Assembly: GCA_937773465.1 (NCBI GenBank)
Contig: CALJVK010000001.1
Span: 1 to 15,419 of the forward strand
DNA length: 15,419 nucleotides
Source of the DNA: an uncultured Flavobacteriaceae bacterium
GTDB taxonomy: Bacteria > Bacteroidota > Bacteroidia > Flavobacteriales > Flavobacteriaceae
Reading direction: 5' to 3'
The notes under the pieces were generated by a model that saw only the letters and a list, made by a program, of their open reading frames with translations, did no database searches and was not told where the DNA came from. Of this stretch, positions 7,850 through 15,419 are shown piece by piece. Every line of letters starts with the position of its first letter. Position 1 is the stretch's first letter. The translations under genes and the position numbers were made by a program.

Positions 7850-9672
7850 TCTTCAAGTGATTGCATGTTAACATATTTGTAGTATACTCTTTTTAATTTC
7901 ATCAACTCATTGTGATTGCCTTTTTCAATAATTTGACCTTTATCTAGTACTGCTATGTGGTCAGCATTTTTGACTGTAGATAGTCTATGGGCTATAACAA
8001 TTGAAGTCCTGTTTTTTGTCATCTTTTCAAGAGCATCTTGAACAAGTTTTTCACTTTCAGGATCTAATGCTGATGTTGCTTCATCTAACACCATTATCGG
8101 AGGGTTTTTTAAAACTGCTCGCGCAATACTAATTCTTTGTTTCTGTCCACCTGAAAGCTTATTTCCCGAATCTCCAACAATATGATAAATTCCATCTTTT
8201 AAATCTTTCACAAATTCCCAGGCATTAGCTATTTTTAATGCTTCAATAATTTCTTCGTCGCTAGCCTTGTTTTTAGCGACTAGTAGGTTGTTTTTTATAG
8301 AATCGTTAAATAATATTGAATCTTGGGTAACAAGACCTATTAATTTTCTTAAACTTCTTTTTGTTACTCTGTTAATATTCAGATCATCAATCATTATTTC
8401 TCCACTATTTATGTCATAAAATCTGTTAACAAGATTAGCTAGTGTTGATTTACCACTTCCAGATTGACCTACAAGCGCTAAAGTTTCTCCTTTATTTAAA
8501 TTAAAGCTAAAGTCGTTAATAGCATTTTCATCATTATAACTAAAATTTACTTTTTTAAATTGAATTGATTTTTTAAAGTTTGTAATCTCATAACTATCAA
8601 CAGGGTCCTTTATTAACGAGTTATTTTCTAAAACTTGAATTACTCTTTCGGCAGCAGCATTTCCTTTTTTTACTTTATAACTAGCTTTACTAATTGCTTT
8701 AAATGGAGTTAGAATATTGTATGCAAGACCTAAAAACACCATAAATGAGCTGGGGTCTAGTGTGTTTTCTTCTAAAACCATTTGTCCTCCATACCAAAGC
8801 AAAATAGTTATTGAACAAATACCTAAAAATTCACTAATTGGACCTGCTAGGTTTGTTCTGTTTAGTAAACTGTTAGAGAAATTATAATATTTTTTTGTTG
8901 ACTCGTTGAATTTTTGCTTAAATAACTTTTCAGAGGTAAAACTTTTTATAATCTTCAACCCATTCAAGGTTTCATCAACAAGTGATAAAAAGAGTCCTTG
9001 TTCCTTTTGAACTTTATTTGATTTTCTTTTTAATGATTTTCCAATGACTGAAATTATTAGGCCTGAAATTGGAATAAATATAAATACAAATAGAGCAAGT
9101 TTACTATTGATAAGTATCATTGACGCTAGTGTAAAAATTATCATTAATGGTTCCTTTACAATTAACTCAAGTATTCCAAGAAATGAAACTTGAAGCTCGA
9201 TTACGTCAGATGAAATTCGTGATAGTATATCCCCTTTTCTTTTTTCAGAATAATAGGAGACAGATAGTTCTGTGATTTTGTCATAAAGATCATTCCTTAC
9301 ATCTCTAATGACTCCATTTCTTAAATAAGTAATAAAAAATAATGACAAGTAATTAAATAAGTTTTTTAATAAAAATGTACTCACAATAATTAAAATCATA
9401 AAAATTAATACATCATCACTTCCTTCATTTTTTTTTAGAGTAACAAAGTAATTTAAGTATGCTTCAGAATAATCTACGATGTTAGATACTCCATTCCACA
9501 CTGGAGCTGTGTTTAATGTTTCCGTTTGATTAAAAAGAACCTTAAGCATTGGAAACAAAGAAATCATAGATAAAGTTCCAAAAAAAGCATAAAAGATATT
9601 TGCAATAATGTTTAAAAATGCAAAGTGCTTGTAAGGTATAGCATATTTTAATATTTTTTTAAAATAGCCCAT
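7846..9672 (-). CDS. MsbA-like ABC exporter, fused permease and ATPase
   Basis: A 608-residue half-transporter that would work as a homodimer in the inner membrane. Residues about 1-330 form the six-helix exporter domain, with hydrophobic segments near 17-43, 88-116, 165-188, 190-212, 280-300 and 309-325. The ATPase domain (about 367-605) is complete: Walker A GQSGSGKST (402-410), Q-loop Q450, signature LSGGQ (506-510), Walker B IMVLDE (526-531) and switch H562. This is the lipid or multidrug exporter group to which MsbA belongs. The substrate cannot be read from sequence; the glycosyltransferase and sugar mutase upstream suggest a lipid-linked envelope product. The ATG shares one base with the mutase stop (TAATG), and the stop overlaps the MbnP-like start. 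Confidence 0.93.
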   Translation of the reverse strand: MGYFKKILKYAIPYKHFAFLNIIANIFYAFFGTLSMISLFPMLKVLFNQTETLNTAPVWNGVSNIVDYSEAYLNYFVTLKKNEGSDDVLIFMILIIVSTFLLKNLFNYLSLFFITYLRNGVIRDVRNDLYDKITELSVSYYSEKRKGDILSRISSDVIELQVSFLGILELIVKEPLMIIFTLASMILINSKLALFVFIFIPISGLIISVIGKSLKRKSNKVQKEQGLFLSLVDETLNGLKIIKSFTSEKLFKQKFNESTKKYYNFSNSLLNRTNLAGPISEFLGICSITILLWYGGQMVLEENTLDPSSFMVFLGLAYNILTPFKAISKASYKVKKGNAAAERVIQVLENNSLIKDPVDSYEITNFKKSIQFKKVNFSYNDENAINDFSFNLNKGETLALVGQSGSGKSTLANLVNRFYDINSGEIMIDDLNINRVTKRSLRKLIGLVTQDSILFNDSIKNNLLVAKNKASDEEIIEALKIANAWEFVKDLKDGIYHIVGDSGNKLSGGQKQRISIARAVLKNPPIMVLDEATSALDPESEKLVQDALEKMTKNRTSIVIAHRLSTVKNADHIAVLDKGQIIEKGNHNELMKLKRVYYKYVNMQSLEE

Positions 9673-11381
9673 TAACTGATTTTAAGTTCTGTAATAACAC
9701 GATTAATTTTATTTTCTAATTTATCTTCTAAATTAAGATAATTCTGTTTATCATCAACTTTTTCGTTAACACTTATATAAAATTTAATTTTTGGTTCAGT
9801 TCCACTTGGTCTTAAAGCGACTTTTGTACCATCATCAGTTGTGAAAATTAAAACATTAGATTTTGGAAGTATAATCTCTTTTTTTAATTTGTTACTATCG
9901 GTCGAAATAGAGGATTGAAAGTCATCTGTTTTAACAATTATAGATTCGTCTATTTTAATTGGAGGATCATTTCTAAATTCTTCCATAATTTTATTTATTT
10001 CTTTAACCCCATTTATTCCTTTTTTAGTTAAAGAAATTAACCTTTCCTTAAACAAACCGTGTTTCGTATGTATTTCTTGTAGTTTTGAATACATTGTATG
10101 CCCATCATTTTTTAATAAAGCCGCAATTTCACACGAGAGTAGAGTAGAGGTAACAGCATCTTTATCTCTGACAAAATCCCCAACCATAAACCCAAAACTT
10201 TCTTCTCCACCTCCAATAAAATCCAGTTCAGGAAAATCTTTTATCATTTTAGCAATCCATTTGAAACCTGTTAACCCTAATTTGCATTCAACGTTGTAAT
10301 AATTGGCAATTTTATTAATCAGTGGAGTAGATACAATTGTAGATCCAACAAATTGATTGCCGTTTAATCTATTTTCATTTTTCCATTTGTCACATAAATA
10401 TTCAATTAAAATAGCCATTACTTCATTTCCGTTTAACAAAATTAACTCGCCATGATTATTCCTAACCGCTATCCCAAGCCTATCTCCATCAGGATCTGTC
10501 CCGATGACAATATCAGCATTGACTTTATTACCTAGCTTTAAAGCCATTTCTAATGCTTTAGTCTCTTCCGGATTAGGGGATTCTACAGTTGGAAAATTAC
10601 CATCTGGGATTCTTTGTTCCTCAACAATGTGTACATTGTTAAATCCAGCATTTTTTAAAACATCTGGAATTAGAGTGATTGAAGTTCCGTGAAGAGAAGT
10701 AAATACTATGTTTAATTTATTTTTTAATTTAATATCATCTGATAATTTACCATTTAAAACACTCTGACGAATAAATTCTTTATCTACATCTTTGTCTATG
10801 AATTTTATTAAACTACTATCTAGTATCAAAAGAAATATCCTTGTATTCTAAATTGTTAATCTCTTTAATAATATTTTGATCTTCAGGAGGGACTATTTGA
10901 CCACCATCTTGCCAATAAACCTTGTAACCATTATACTCTGGAGGATTATGGGAAGCTGTTAATACAATACCACATTGACAATTTAAATACTTCAATGCAA
11001 ATGATAGCTCTGGTGTTGGTCTGAGGTCACTAAACAAATACACTTTAATATTATTTGAGGAAAAAACATTTGCAACTATTTTTGCTAATTCTTTACTATT
11101 ATTTCTACAATCATATGCTATTACTACTGAGATATCTTTTTTGAATATCTTTTTCAAATAATTACTAATACCTTGGGTGTTTTTACCTAGAGGTATACTT
11201 GTTGATTCTATTAGTTCCAACTCCCATTAACCCTCTCATTCCGCCAGTTCCGAATTCAAGATCTTTGTAAAAGCTATCCTCTAATTCATTTTCATTTTTC
11301 GCTAAAGATTTAGTGGCTTGAATAGTATCCTCATCAAATGGACTTTTTAGCCATTCTTTATAAATATTTTTGATAATTCAT
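9672..11381 (-). pseudogene. Phosphoglucomutase/phosphomannomutase family gene interrupted by three apparent +1 frameshifts
   Basis: This is an alpha-D-phosphohexomutase that interconverts hexose 1- and 6-phosphates for sugar-nucleotide supply, spread over successive frames. A likely ATG at 11381 gives MNYQKYL, then TAA at 11360-11358. The next frame, from about 11377, reads [11 protein letters not shown] to [20 protein letters not shown] and stops at 11185-11183. A third frame carries [14 protein letters not shown] and the active-site serine loop TASHNPPEYNGYK, stopping at 10818-10816. The last frame runs from about 10826 to the true stop and holds the metal loop GTDPDGDR, sugar loop GGGEESFGF and phosphate loop RPSGTEPKIKFY. 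Each change needs one extra base removed; without the three bases the product would be 568 residues, the usual length. The first shift is less certain, because the N-terminus is poorly conserved. Only 16 bases separate it from the glycosyltransferase stop. It could be a recent pseudogene or local sequence errors. Confidence 0.85.
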
Positions 11382-11397
11382 ATGTAAATTCGGGTAA

Positions 11398-12345
11398 TTA
11401 ATTACTAACTGTTTGATCTATTTTGTATTGTTTTTTAGTTTGGTTGTTTCTGGTTATCATTTCTCCTAGAAAACCTGCAACAAAGAATTGACTACCAAGA
11501 ATCATAGTGGTTAAGCTAATAAAAAACTCAGGCCTTTGTGTAATTAACCTTCCGTCTGGATTTAAATATACTTTATCGATTCCTAAATATAATGCAAACA
11601 TAAATCCTATAATCAGCATTAATGCTCCAATAGTTCCGAAAAAATGCATTGGTCTTTTACCAAATCTTGACAAAAACCATATTGTAACTAGGTCTAAAAA
11701 ACCATGACTAAATCTACTCATACCAAATTTTGTTTGACCATATTTTCTTGGTCTATGTTTAATAACTTTTTCTTCAATTTTATTATACCCTTCGTTACTC
11801 GCTAGTATGGGTATGTATCTATGCATTTCACCATAGACATTGATGTTTTTAATAACTTCATTTTTATAACCCTTTAATCCGCAATTAAAATCATTTAATT
11901 TAATGCCTGACGTTAGCCTTGCACAAAGGTTAAAAACTTTTGACGGAAGGTTTTTGGTAAGTACTGGGTCAAATCTTTTTTTCTTCCATCCAGAGAGAAT
12001 ATCCAGGTCTTTATTAATGATCAAATTATACATTTCTGGAATTTCTTCAGGGTCATCTTGTAAATCCGCATCCATTGTAAATACTACATTTCCAGTTGCA
12101 ATTTCAAAGCCAGCATGTAATGCTTGCGACTTACCGTAATTCTGTACAAACTTTATCGCTTTAAACGAGTTATTTTCGTTACAAATAGAGTTTATTATTT
12201 CCCAGGAATTATCTTCGCTACCGTCATCTACATAAATCACTTCATAATTAAATGAATTCTTTTTCATTACTGAGTCTATTTTTAGACTTAGTTCATTTAG
12301 AGATTCACTTTCATTTAATAATGGAATAACAATTGAAACATCCAT
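11398..12345 (-). CDS. Family 2 glycosyltransferase, polyisoprenyl-phosphate sugar transferase type
   Basis: A 315-residue membrane-attached glycosyltransferase that most likely moves a sugar from a nucleotide donor to undecaprenyl phosphate. The GT-A domain (1-220) has VSIVIPLLNESESL (3-16), the nucleotide-binding YVDDGSEDNS (38-47), metal-binding MDADLQDDPEEIP (91-103) with D92/D94 as the DxD, and FNCGLKGY (153-160). Two hydrophobic helices follow, near 232-255 and 274-297, as in DPM1/GtrB-like enzymes with a C-terminal membrane tail. It abuts the DUF4199 gene with zero spacing (TAAATG), a pairing I recall as common in Bacteroidota. The neighbouring sugar mutase and MsbA-like exporter support a role in building a lipid-linked envelope glycan. 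The sugar itself cannot be told. Confidence 0.92.
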   Translation of the reverse strand: MDVSIVIPLLNESESLNELSLKIDSVMKKNSFNYEVIYVDDGSEDNSWEIINSICNENNSFKAIKFVQNYGKSQALHAGFEIATGNVVFTMDADLQDDPEEIPEMYNLIINKDLDILSGWKKKRFDPVLTKNLPSKVFNLCARLTSGIKLNDFNCGLKGYKNEVIKNINVYGEMHRYIPILASNEGYNKIEEKVIKHRPRKYGQTKFGMSRFSHGFLDLVTIWFLSRFGKRPMHFFGTIGALMLIIGFMFALYLGIDKVYLNPDGRLITQRPEFFISLTTMILGSQFFVAGFLGEMITRNNQTKKQYKIDQTVSN

Positions 12346-12879
12346 TTAATCTTTTTTGGTTGGGTATAATAAGAAAAAAATCAATGAAACTATTAAACCA
12401 ACAAATGAATAACCAATAATTTTTATACAAAAATTAGTTGCAATACTTGAAAGAGAAAAGTTGCTAGTCTTTGACATTTCGTCCATACTAATAGCAATCA
12501 TTTCACTAGAAAAACCAAAATTTTCTAACATTTCTTTTGACATAATCATTGCTTGTTCATCAATAGTTTTGGCTGCTTCAGAGTCTATTAAAGAGTAAAT
12601 AACAAATATCCATATAGAATAAATTATATAACCAATTGAAACTGTTATAAAATATGATTTAAAAGCTTCAGTAAAAGATACTGTCCCTGCATTAATATTT
12701 TTTGTTAATAGAATAGAATATATAGCTGCAATTATGATAATTAATGAAACAATAACACTCTTAATTGGGTTTAAGTACAAAGAATAATCTATCAAATAAA
12801 CACTAGTTGCTATCATCAATAAAGCTCCACCCAAATATAATCCAATATTAGTGGATTGTTTTTTTATTTCATTTTCCAT
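12346..12879 (-). CDS. DUF4199-family integral membrane protein
   Basis: A 177-residue inner-membrane protein of unknown function. It has four hydrophobic segments, near 12-30, 38-58, 74-97 and 150-171, with a soluble loop at about 98-148 that is rich in Met and acidic residues (MIMSKEMLENFG, SMDEMSKTS). The pattern TVSFTEAFKSYFITVSIGY (66-84), the IDSEAA stretch (98-103) and the first-helix NIGLYLGGAL match DUF4199 proteins of Bacteroidota. It is the first gene of the long minus-strand run and abuts the glycosyltransferase gene, so it may support that enzyme; this is inference from position. A TATATTTG promoter box lies 20 bases upstream of its ATG. Confidence 0.85.
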   Translation of the reverse strand: MENEIKKQSTNIGLYLGGALLMIATSVYLIDYSLYLNPIKSVIVSLIIIIAAIYSILLTKNINAGTVSFTEAFKSYFITVSIGYIIYSIWIFVIYSLIDSEAAKTIDEQAMIMSKEMLENFGFSSEMIAISMDEMSKTSNFSLSSIATNFCIKIIGYSFVGLIVSLIFFLLYPTKKD

Positions 12880-12898
12880 TTATAAGATTTTATATAAA

Positions 12899-12906
12899 CA
12901 AATATA
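12899..12906 (-). promoter_or_regulatory. Candidate -7 box (TATATTTG) for the DUF4199-led operon
   Basis: The minus strand reads TATATTTG, an exact TAnnTTTG match, 20 bases before the ATG at 12879; the transcript would start near 12893. No exact TTG lies at the usual distance upstream. It faces away from the rpmE2 promoter 40 bases further right, so the two form a compact divergent control region. It is the only strong candidate found for the packed genes down to 6182. Confidence 0.5.
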
Positions 12907-12945
12907 GCAAAAGCAATTTCTAGATTAAATAAACTTCAGATTATA

Positions 12946-12976
12946 TTGTTATATATTAAAAAAATATCTAGATTTG
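12946..12976 (+). promoter_or_regulatory. Consensus Bacteroidota promoter of rpmE2
   Basis: A TTG at 12946-12948 (-33 box) and an exact TAnnTTTG, TAGATTTG, at 12969-12976 (-7 box) are 20 bases apart, the expected spacing for the Bacteroidota housekeeping sigma factor. The transcript would start near 12981, leaving a leader of about 22 bases before the ATG at 13003. Confidence 0.75.
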
Positions 12977-13002
12977 CACCTCAAAATTTAAAACAATTAT
13001 TG

Positions 13003-13254
13003 ATGAAAAAAGATATTCATCCTAAAGATTATAGGTTAGTAGCGTTTAAAGATATGTCAAATAATGATATTTTTATAACTAAATCGACTGCTAACACTGC
13101 TGAAACTATTGAGCATGAAGGAGTTGAGTACCCACTTGTTAAAATGGAAATTTCAAGAACATCTCACCCTTATTATACAGGAAAATCTAAATTAGTAGAT
13201 ACCGCAGGTAGAATAGACAAATTTAAGAATAAATATTCTAAATTTAAGAAGTAA
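13003..13254 (+). CDS. rpmE2: 50S ribosomal protein L31 type B
   Basis: An 83-residue ribosomal protein of the large subunit, helping to bridge the two subunits. [19 protein letters not shown] at the start, [20 protein letters not shown] (51-70) and a basic tail ending [10 protein letters not shown] are diagnostic of the type B form. There are no cysteines, so it is the zinc-independent form. The frame stays open upstream to a TTG at 12946, but that TTG is the promoter -33 box and the family begins at the internal Met, so ATG at 13003 is the start. It has its own promoter and a strong terminator 26 bases after the stop, so it is probably transcribed alone. Confidence 0.96.
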   Translation: MKKDIHPKDYRLVAFKDMSNNDIFITKSTANTAETIEHEGVEYPLVKMEISRTSHPYYTGKSKLVDTAGRIDKFKNKYSKFKK

Positions 13255-13280
13255 ATCTATCTTAAATATATAATTTATTA

Positions 13281-13312
13281 AAGTCTTTCATCTTTTTGAA
13301 AGGCTTTTTTTT
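13281..13312 (+). terminator. Rho-independent terminator of rpmE2
   Basis: AAGTCTTTC (13281-13289) pairs with GAAAGGCTT (13298-13306) to give a 9-bp stem with one G:U pair and an 8-base loop. It is followed at once by a T run, eight T in all at 13305-13312 counting the last two stem bases. This is the clearest terminator in the window. Confidence 0.85.
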
Positions 13313-13334
13313 ATTTTTACATAAAATTCACACC

Positions 13335-14513
13335 ATGAATTATATTTTATTTGATGGCCCTAGTAGAAATAATTTACTTCCTCTAACCTATACAAGACCT
13401 GTAGCAGAAATCAGAGTTGGTATATTAACAATTAGAGAAAAATGGGAGGCTTTTCTTGAATCTACAATTACATTCGTTACTGAGGACTACTTATCTGATA
13501 AGTTTCCGATGGTAGAGTTTGATAAAAACATTTTTATTAATGCTTCTTTCTTACCAAACTCAAAGCTTGTAAATTTAATAACCAATCTCAAACCAAATGA
13601 ATTGATTAGCTCTGGTGATGACTTAATAGCATTTTACTCTAAAGAAAGTCAAGATGAAGTTAATTTAAATTCTTTTACAAAGATCGAATACAATGAAAAA
13701 GTATTACAAATAAATAGTTTAACGGATATATTTAAAATTAATTCTTTCGCAATTGAAGAAGATTTTAAACTGTTAACTAAAAACAGGGATTCATCCAAGA
13801 TTTCCAAAACGAATAATTTAATTAATTCTGAAAATATTTTCCTAGAAGAAGGAGTTAATATGGAATATTCGACCTTAAATGCGTCTAACGGACCGATTTA
13901 TATTTCAAAAAATTGTGAAATTATGGAAGGGTCTTTAATTAGAGGTCCATTTGCGTTGGGTGAAAACTCTACTTTAAAACTTGGTTCAAAAATATACGGT
14001 GGAACAACTATTGGTCCACATTGTAAGATAGGTGGTGAGGTCAATAATTCTGTAGTACTAGGCTATAGCAATAAAGGTCATGATGGTTTTTTAGGGAATT
14101 CTTTGATAGGAGAGTGGTGTAATCTCGGAGCAGACACAAATACATCAAACTTAAAAAACAATTACGCAGATGTTAAAATATGGAACTATGATGATAACAA
14201 ATTTTTATCAACGGGTGAGCAATTCTGTGGGCTTATTATGGGCGATCATAGTAAAAGTGGTATAAATACAATGTTTAATACTGGAACAGTTGTAGGAGTT
14301 TGCTCTAATGTTTTTGGATCTGGTTTTCCAAGAAATTTCATTCCAAGCTTTTCTTGGGGTGGTAACAAAGGTTTTTCTGACTATAAAATTGAAAAAGTTT
14401 TTGAAGTCAATGATAAAGTTATGGAAAGAAGAGACTGTGTTTTTTCTGATCAAGATAAAGCAATATTTACCCATCTAAATAATATTACAAGTTCCTACAG
14501 ATCTAATTTTTAG
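13335..14513 (+). CDS. GlmU-like sugar nucleotidyltransferase / hexapeptide acyltransferase (alternative bacterial GlmU family)
   Basis: A 392-residue two-domain protein. The N-terminus MNYILFDGPSRNNLLPLTY with TRPVAEIRVGILTIREKW (20-37) is the divergent nucleotidyltransferase start of the Bacteroidota GlmU-like family (TIGR03991 type). Residues about 185-330 carry hexapeptide-type repeats forecasting a left-handed beta-helix (GPIYISKNCEIMEGSLI, GGTTIGPHCKIG, LGNSLIGEWCNLGADT). KNNYADVKIWN (274-284) and GDHSKSGINTMFNTGTVVG (303-321) are typical of nucleotidyl/acetyltransferases. It would make UDP-N-acetylglucosamine or a related activated sugar for peptidoglycan and lipopolysaccharide; exact activity is unproven. 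The frame is open upstream to a TTG at 13296, but that lies inside the rpmE2 terminator, so the ATG at 13335 is chosen. Its tail overlaps the convergent substrate-binding protein gene by 11 bases. Confidence 0.9.
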   Translation: MNYILFDGPSRNNLLPLTYTRPVAEIRVGILTIREKWEAFLESTITFVTEDYLSDKFPMVEFDKNIFINASFLPNSKLVNLITNLKPNELISSGDDLIAFYSKESQDEVNLNSFTKIEYNEKVLQINSLTDIFKINSFAIEEDFKLLTKNRDSSKISKTNNLINSENIFLEEGVNMEYSTLNASNGPIYISKNCEIMEGSLIRGPFALGENSTLKLGSKIYGGTTIGPHCKIGGEVNNSVVLGYSNKGHDGFLGNSLIGEWCNLGADTNTSNLKNNYADVKIWNYDDNKFLSTGEQFCGLIMGDHSKSGINTMFNTGTVVGVCSNVFGSGFPRNFIPSFSWGGNKGFSDYKIEKVFEVNDKVMERRDCVFSDQDKAIFTHLNNITSSYRSNF

Positions 14514-15419
14514 TAACTCTTCTTAAATCTAGTATATTTATTGGATTAACACCTAAGTCAAAAACATTTTTGTGTGTAAATCTAATTACCTCATCGTAGA
14601 ATAAAGGAACTATTATTGATTCTTCCATTATAATAGAATCCATTTTTTTATATAATAACTCTTTTTTTAATTGTTTAGTTTCAACCAAAGACTCTTCGTA
14701 TAAGTTGTCATATATTTCATTCGAAAAATGTGTATAGTTTGGTCCAAGTGGAGCGAAGTTCTTACTGTAGTATAGAGATAGATAATTTTGAGCATCTGGG
14801 TAATCAGCAACCCAGCTTGCTCTGAAGAAATCTAATTTTCCATTTGCTTTGGCTTCTTTTAAAGATGATGCAGGAATTACATCTACAATTATATTAATTC
14901 CAATTTTTTCTATTTCTTTTTGAATAAACTCACAAAAAACTAAATAATTACTGGTCGTAGTTAGTCTTAACGTAGGGTTTTTATCTCCAGATTCCTTGAT
15001 ATATTCAAATACCAATTTTTTTGCTAATTCTGGATTGTATTCATAGTAAGCTTTCTTTGAATAACCAGGTAAACCATCTGGTATAAAACCTGAGTTAGCA
15101 TTTACTCCAACACCATTTCGTAAAAACTTGATCATTTTGTCTCTATCAAAACCATAGTTTATTGCTTTTCTTATTAGTTTAGATCTAACACTTGAGTTAG
15201 TTGATTCATTGTAAAACCCTAGGTATTCGGTATTTAAATAAGGAGCTCTGACTATATTTATATTATCGGAATATTTATTGGATAAATCACCATTTGTATT
15301 TAAAATTTCATCTTTATATGAGTCGTCTAAACCTGAAATAAAGTCTAAGTTAGATTGTATAAATTCTAAAAATTCACTTTGTTTTTCTGGAATAAATGTT
15401 ATAGCAACTGCCTCAAGAT
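14503..15419 (-). CDS. ABC transporter substrate-binding protein, peptide family 5 (N-terminus outside window)
   Basis: The C-terminal 304 residues of an extracytoplasmic solute-binding protein of the DppA/OppA type; the frame is open to the right edge. The order fits family 5: ITFIPEKQSEFLEFIQSNLD near the edge, NIVRAPYLNTEYLGF, KLIRKAINYGFDRDKMIKFL, then a proline/glycine stretch (FIPDGLPGY), YNPELAKKLVFEYI, LRLTTTSNYLVFCEFIQKEI, ASWVADYPDAQNYLSLYYS and a C-terminal region ending DLRRVTKN. Dipeptides or oligopeptides are the usual ligands, but the pocket cannot be judged here. The internal Met at 15135 is not the start, since the conserved sequence continues upstream without a stop. Signal peptide or lipobox would lie beyond the window. 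No permease or ATPase partner is in view. Confidence 0.92.
   Translation of the reverse strand, partial: LEAVAITFIPEKQSEFLEFIQSNLDFISGLDDSYKDEILNTNGDLSNKYSDNINIVRAPYLNTEYLGFYNESTNSSVRSKLIRKAINYGFDRDKMIKFLRNGVGVNANSGFIPDGLPGYSKKAYYEYNPELAKKLVFEYIKESGDKNPTLRLTTTSNYLVFCEFIQKEIEKIGINIIVDVIPASSLKEAKANGKLDFFRASWVADYPDAQNYLSLYYSKNFAPLGPNYTHFSNEIYDNLYEESLVETKQLKKELLYKKMDSIIMEESIIVPLFYDEVIRFTHKNVFDLGVNPINILDLRRVTKN

Noticed and set aside
10827..10829. TTG at 10829 as the start of an independent 385-residue mutase
   Set aside because: The product would lack the catalytic serine domain, which lies directly upstream in another frame. It is a fragment of one interrupted gene.
10504..12139. Plus-strand open frames at 10504-10692, 11507-11707 and 11903-12139
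   Set aside because: They are antisense to the mutase and glycosyltransferase coding sequence, whose conserved motifs occupy the same bases.
12946..13002. Nineteen-residue N-terminal extension of L31 from a TTG
   Set aside because: The TTG is the -33 box of a consensus promoter and the family begins at the Met at 13003.
13296..13334. Thirteen-residue extension of the GlmU-like protein from a TTG
   Set aside because: The TTG lies in the loop/stem of the rpmE2 terminator, and the family starts at MNYILFDGP.
14208..14474. Minus-strand open frame of 88 codons
   Set aside because: It is antisense to the beta-helix part of the GlmU-like gene and resembles no known protein.
15133..15135. ATG at 15135 as the start of the substrate-binding protein
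   Set aside because: The same frame stays open to the window edge and encodes conserved family sequence upstream (KLIRKAINYGFDRDK).
1..15419. tRNA, CRISPR array, insertion sequence, riboswitch
   Set aside because: All gaps between genes are about 125 bases or shorter, and none holds a cloverleaf, spaced repeats, transposase sequence or a recognisable riboswitch core.

Overview
The window is strongly A+T-rich and gene-dense, with mostly zero-length or overlapping gene junctions. It reads as a member of the Bacteroidota, most likely a marine-type Flavobacteriia. The signs are two secreted proteins with a C-terminal type IX secretion (T9SS) sorting domain, promoter boxes of the Bacteroidota form TAnnTTTG, little sign of Shine-Dalgarno sequences, and several family forms typical of the phylum: the long PurL, the DUF4199 plus glycosyltransferase pair, the alternative GlmU-like protein and the cysteine-free L31. 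No RNA gene, CRISPR array, insertion sequence or prophage was seen, and no gene-free stretch reaches 300 bases.

Layout, minus strand except where noted. 1-1495: N-terminal 40% of PurL, running off the left edge. 1600-3441: secreted endonuclease I with fibronectin III, lamin-tail and sorting domains. It overlaps by ATGA the RsmB/NOP-type RNA methyltransferase at 3438-4652. 4656-4691: perfect 13-bp palindrome with a promoter-like box in its loop. 4716-6089: secreted YHYH-domain protein with a sorting domain. 6182-12879: a tightly packed run that reads, in transcription order, DUF4199 membrane protein, polyisoprenyl-phosphate-type glycosyltransferase, phosphoglucomutase-family gene (broken into frames), MsbA-like ABC exporter, MbnP-like protein and MbnH-like di-heme peroxidase. 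Plus strand: rpmE2 (13003-13254) with a consensus promoter and a strong terminator, then the GlmU-like sugar nucleotidyltransferase (13335-14513). 14503-15419: peptide-type ABC substrate-binding protein, running off the right edge and overlapping the GlmU-like gene tail to tail.

The minus-strand run mixes envelope sugar and lipid functions (glycosyltransferase, sugar-phosphate mutase, exporter) with a metal/oxidation pair. MbnP and MbnH are known elsewhere as a copper-binding protein and the MauG-type enzyme that converts one of its tryptophans to kynurenine. Here they are coupled to the exporter by a 4-base overlap, and the histidine-rich YHYH gene follows. The oddest feature is the sugar-phosphate mutase: all its catalytic motifs are present, but they lie in successive frames separated by what look like three +1 shifts in the first third of the gene. 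That means a young pseudogene, local sequence errors, or (least likely, but testable) frameshifting during expression.
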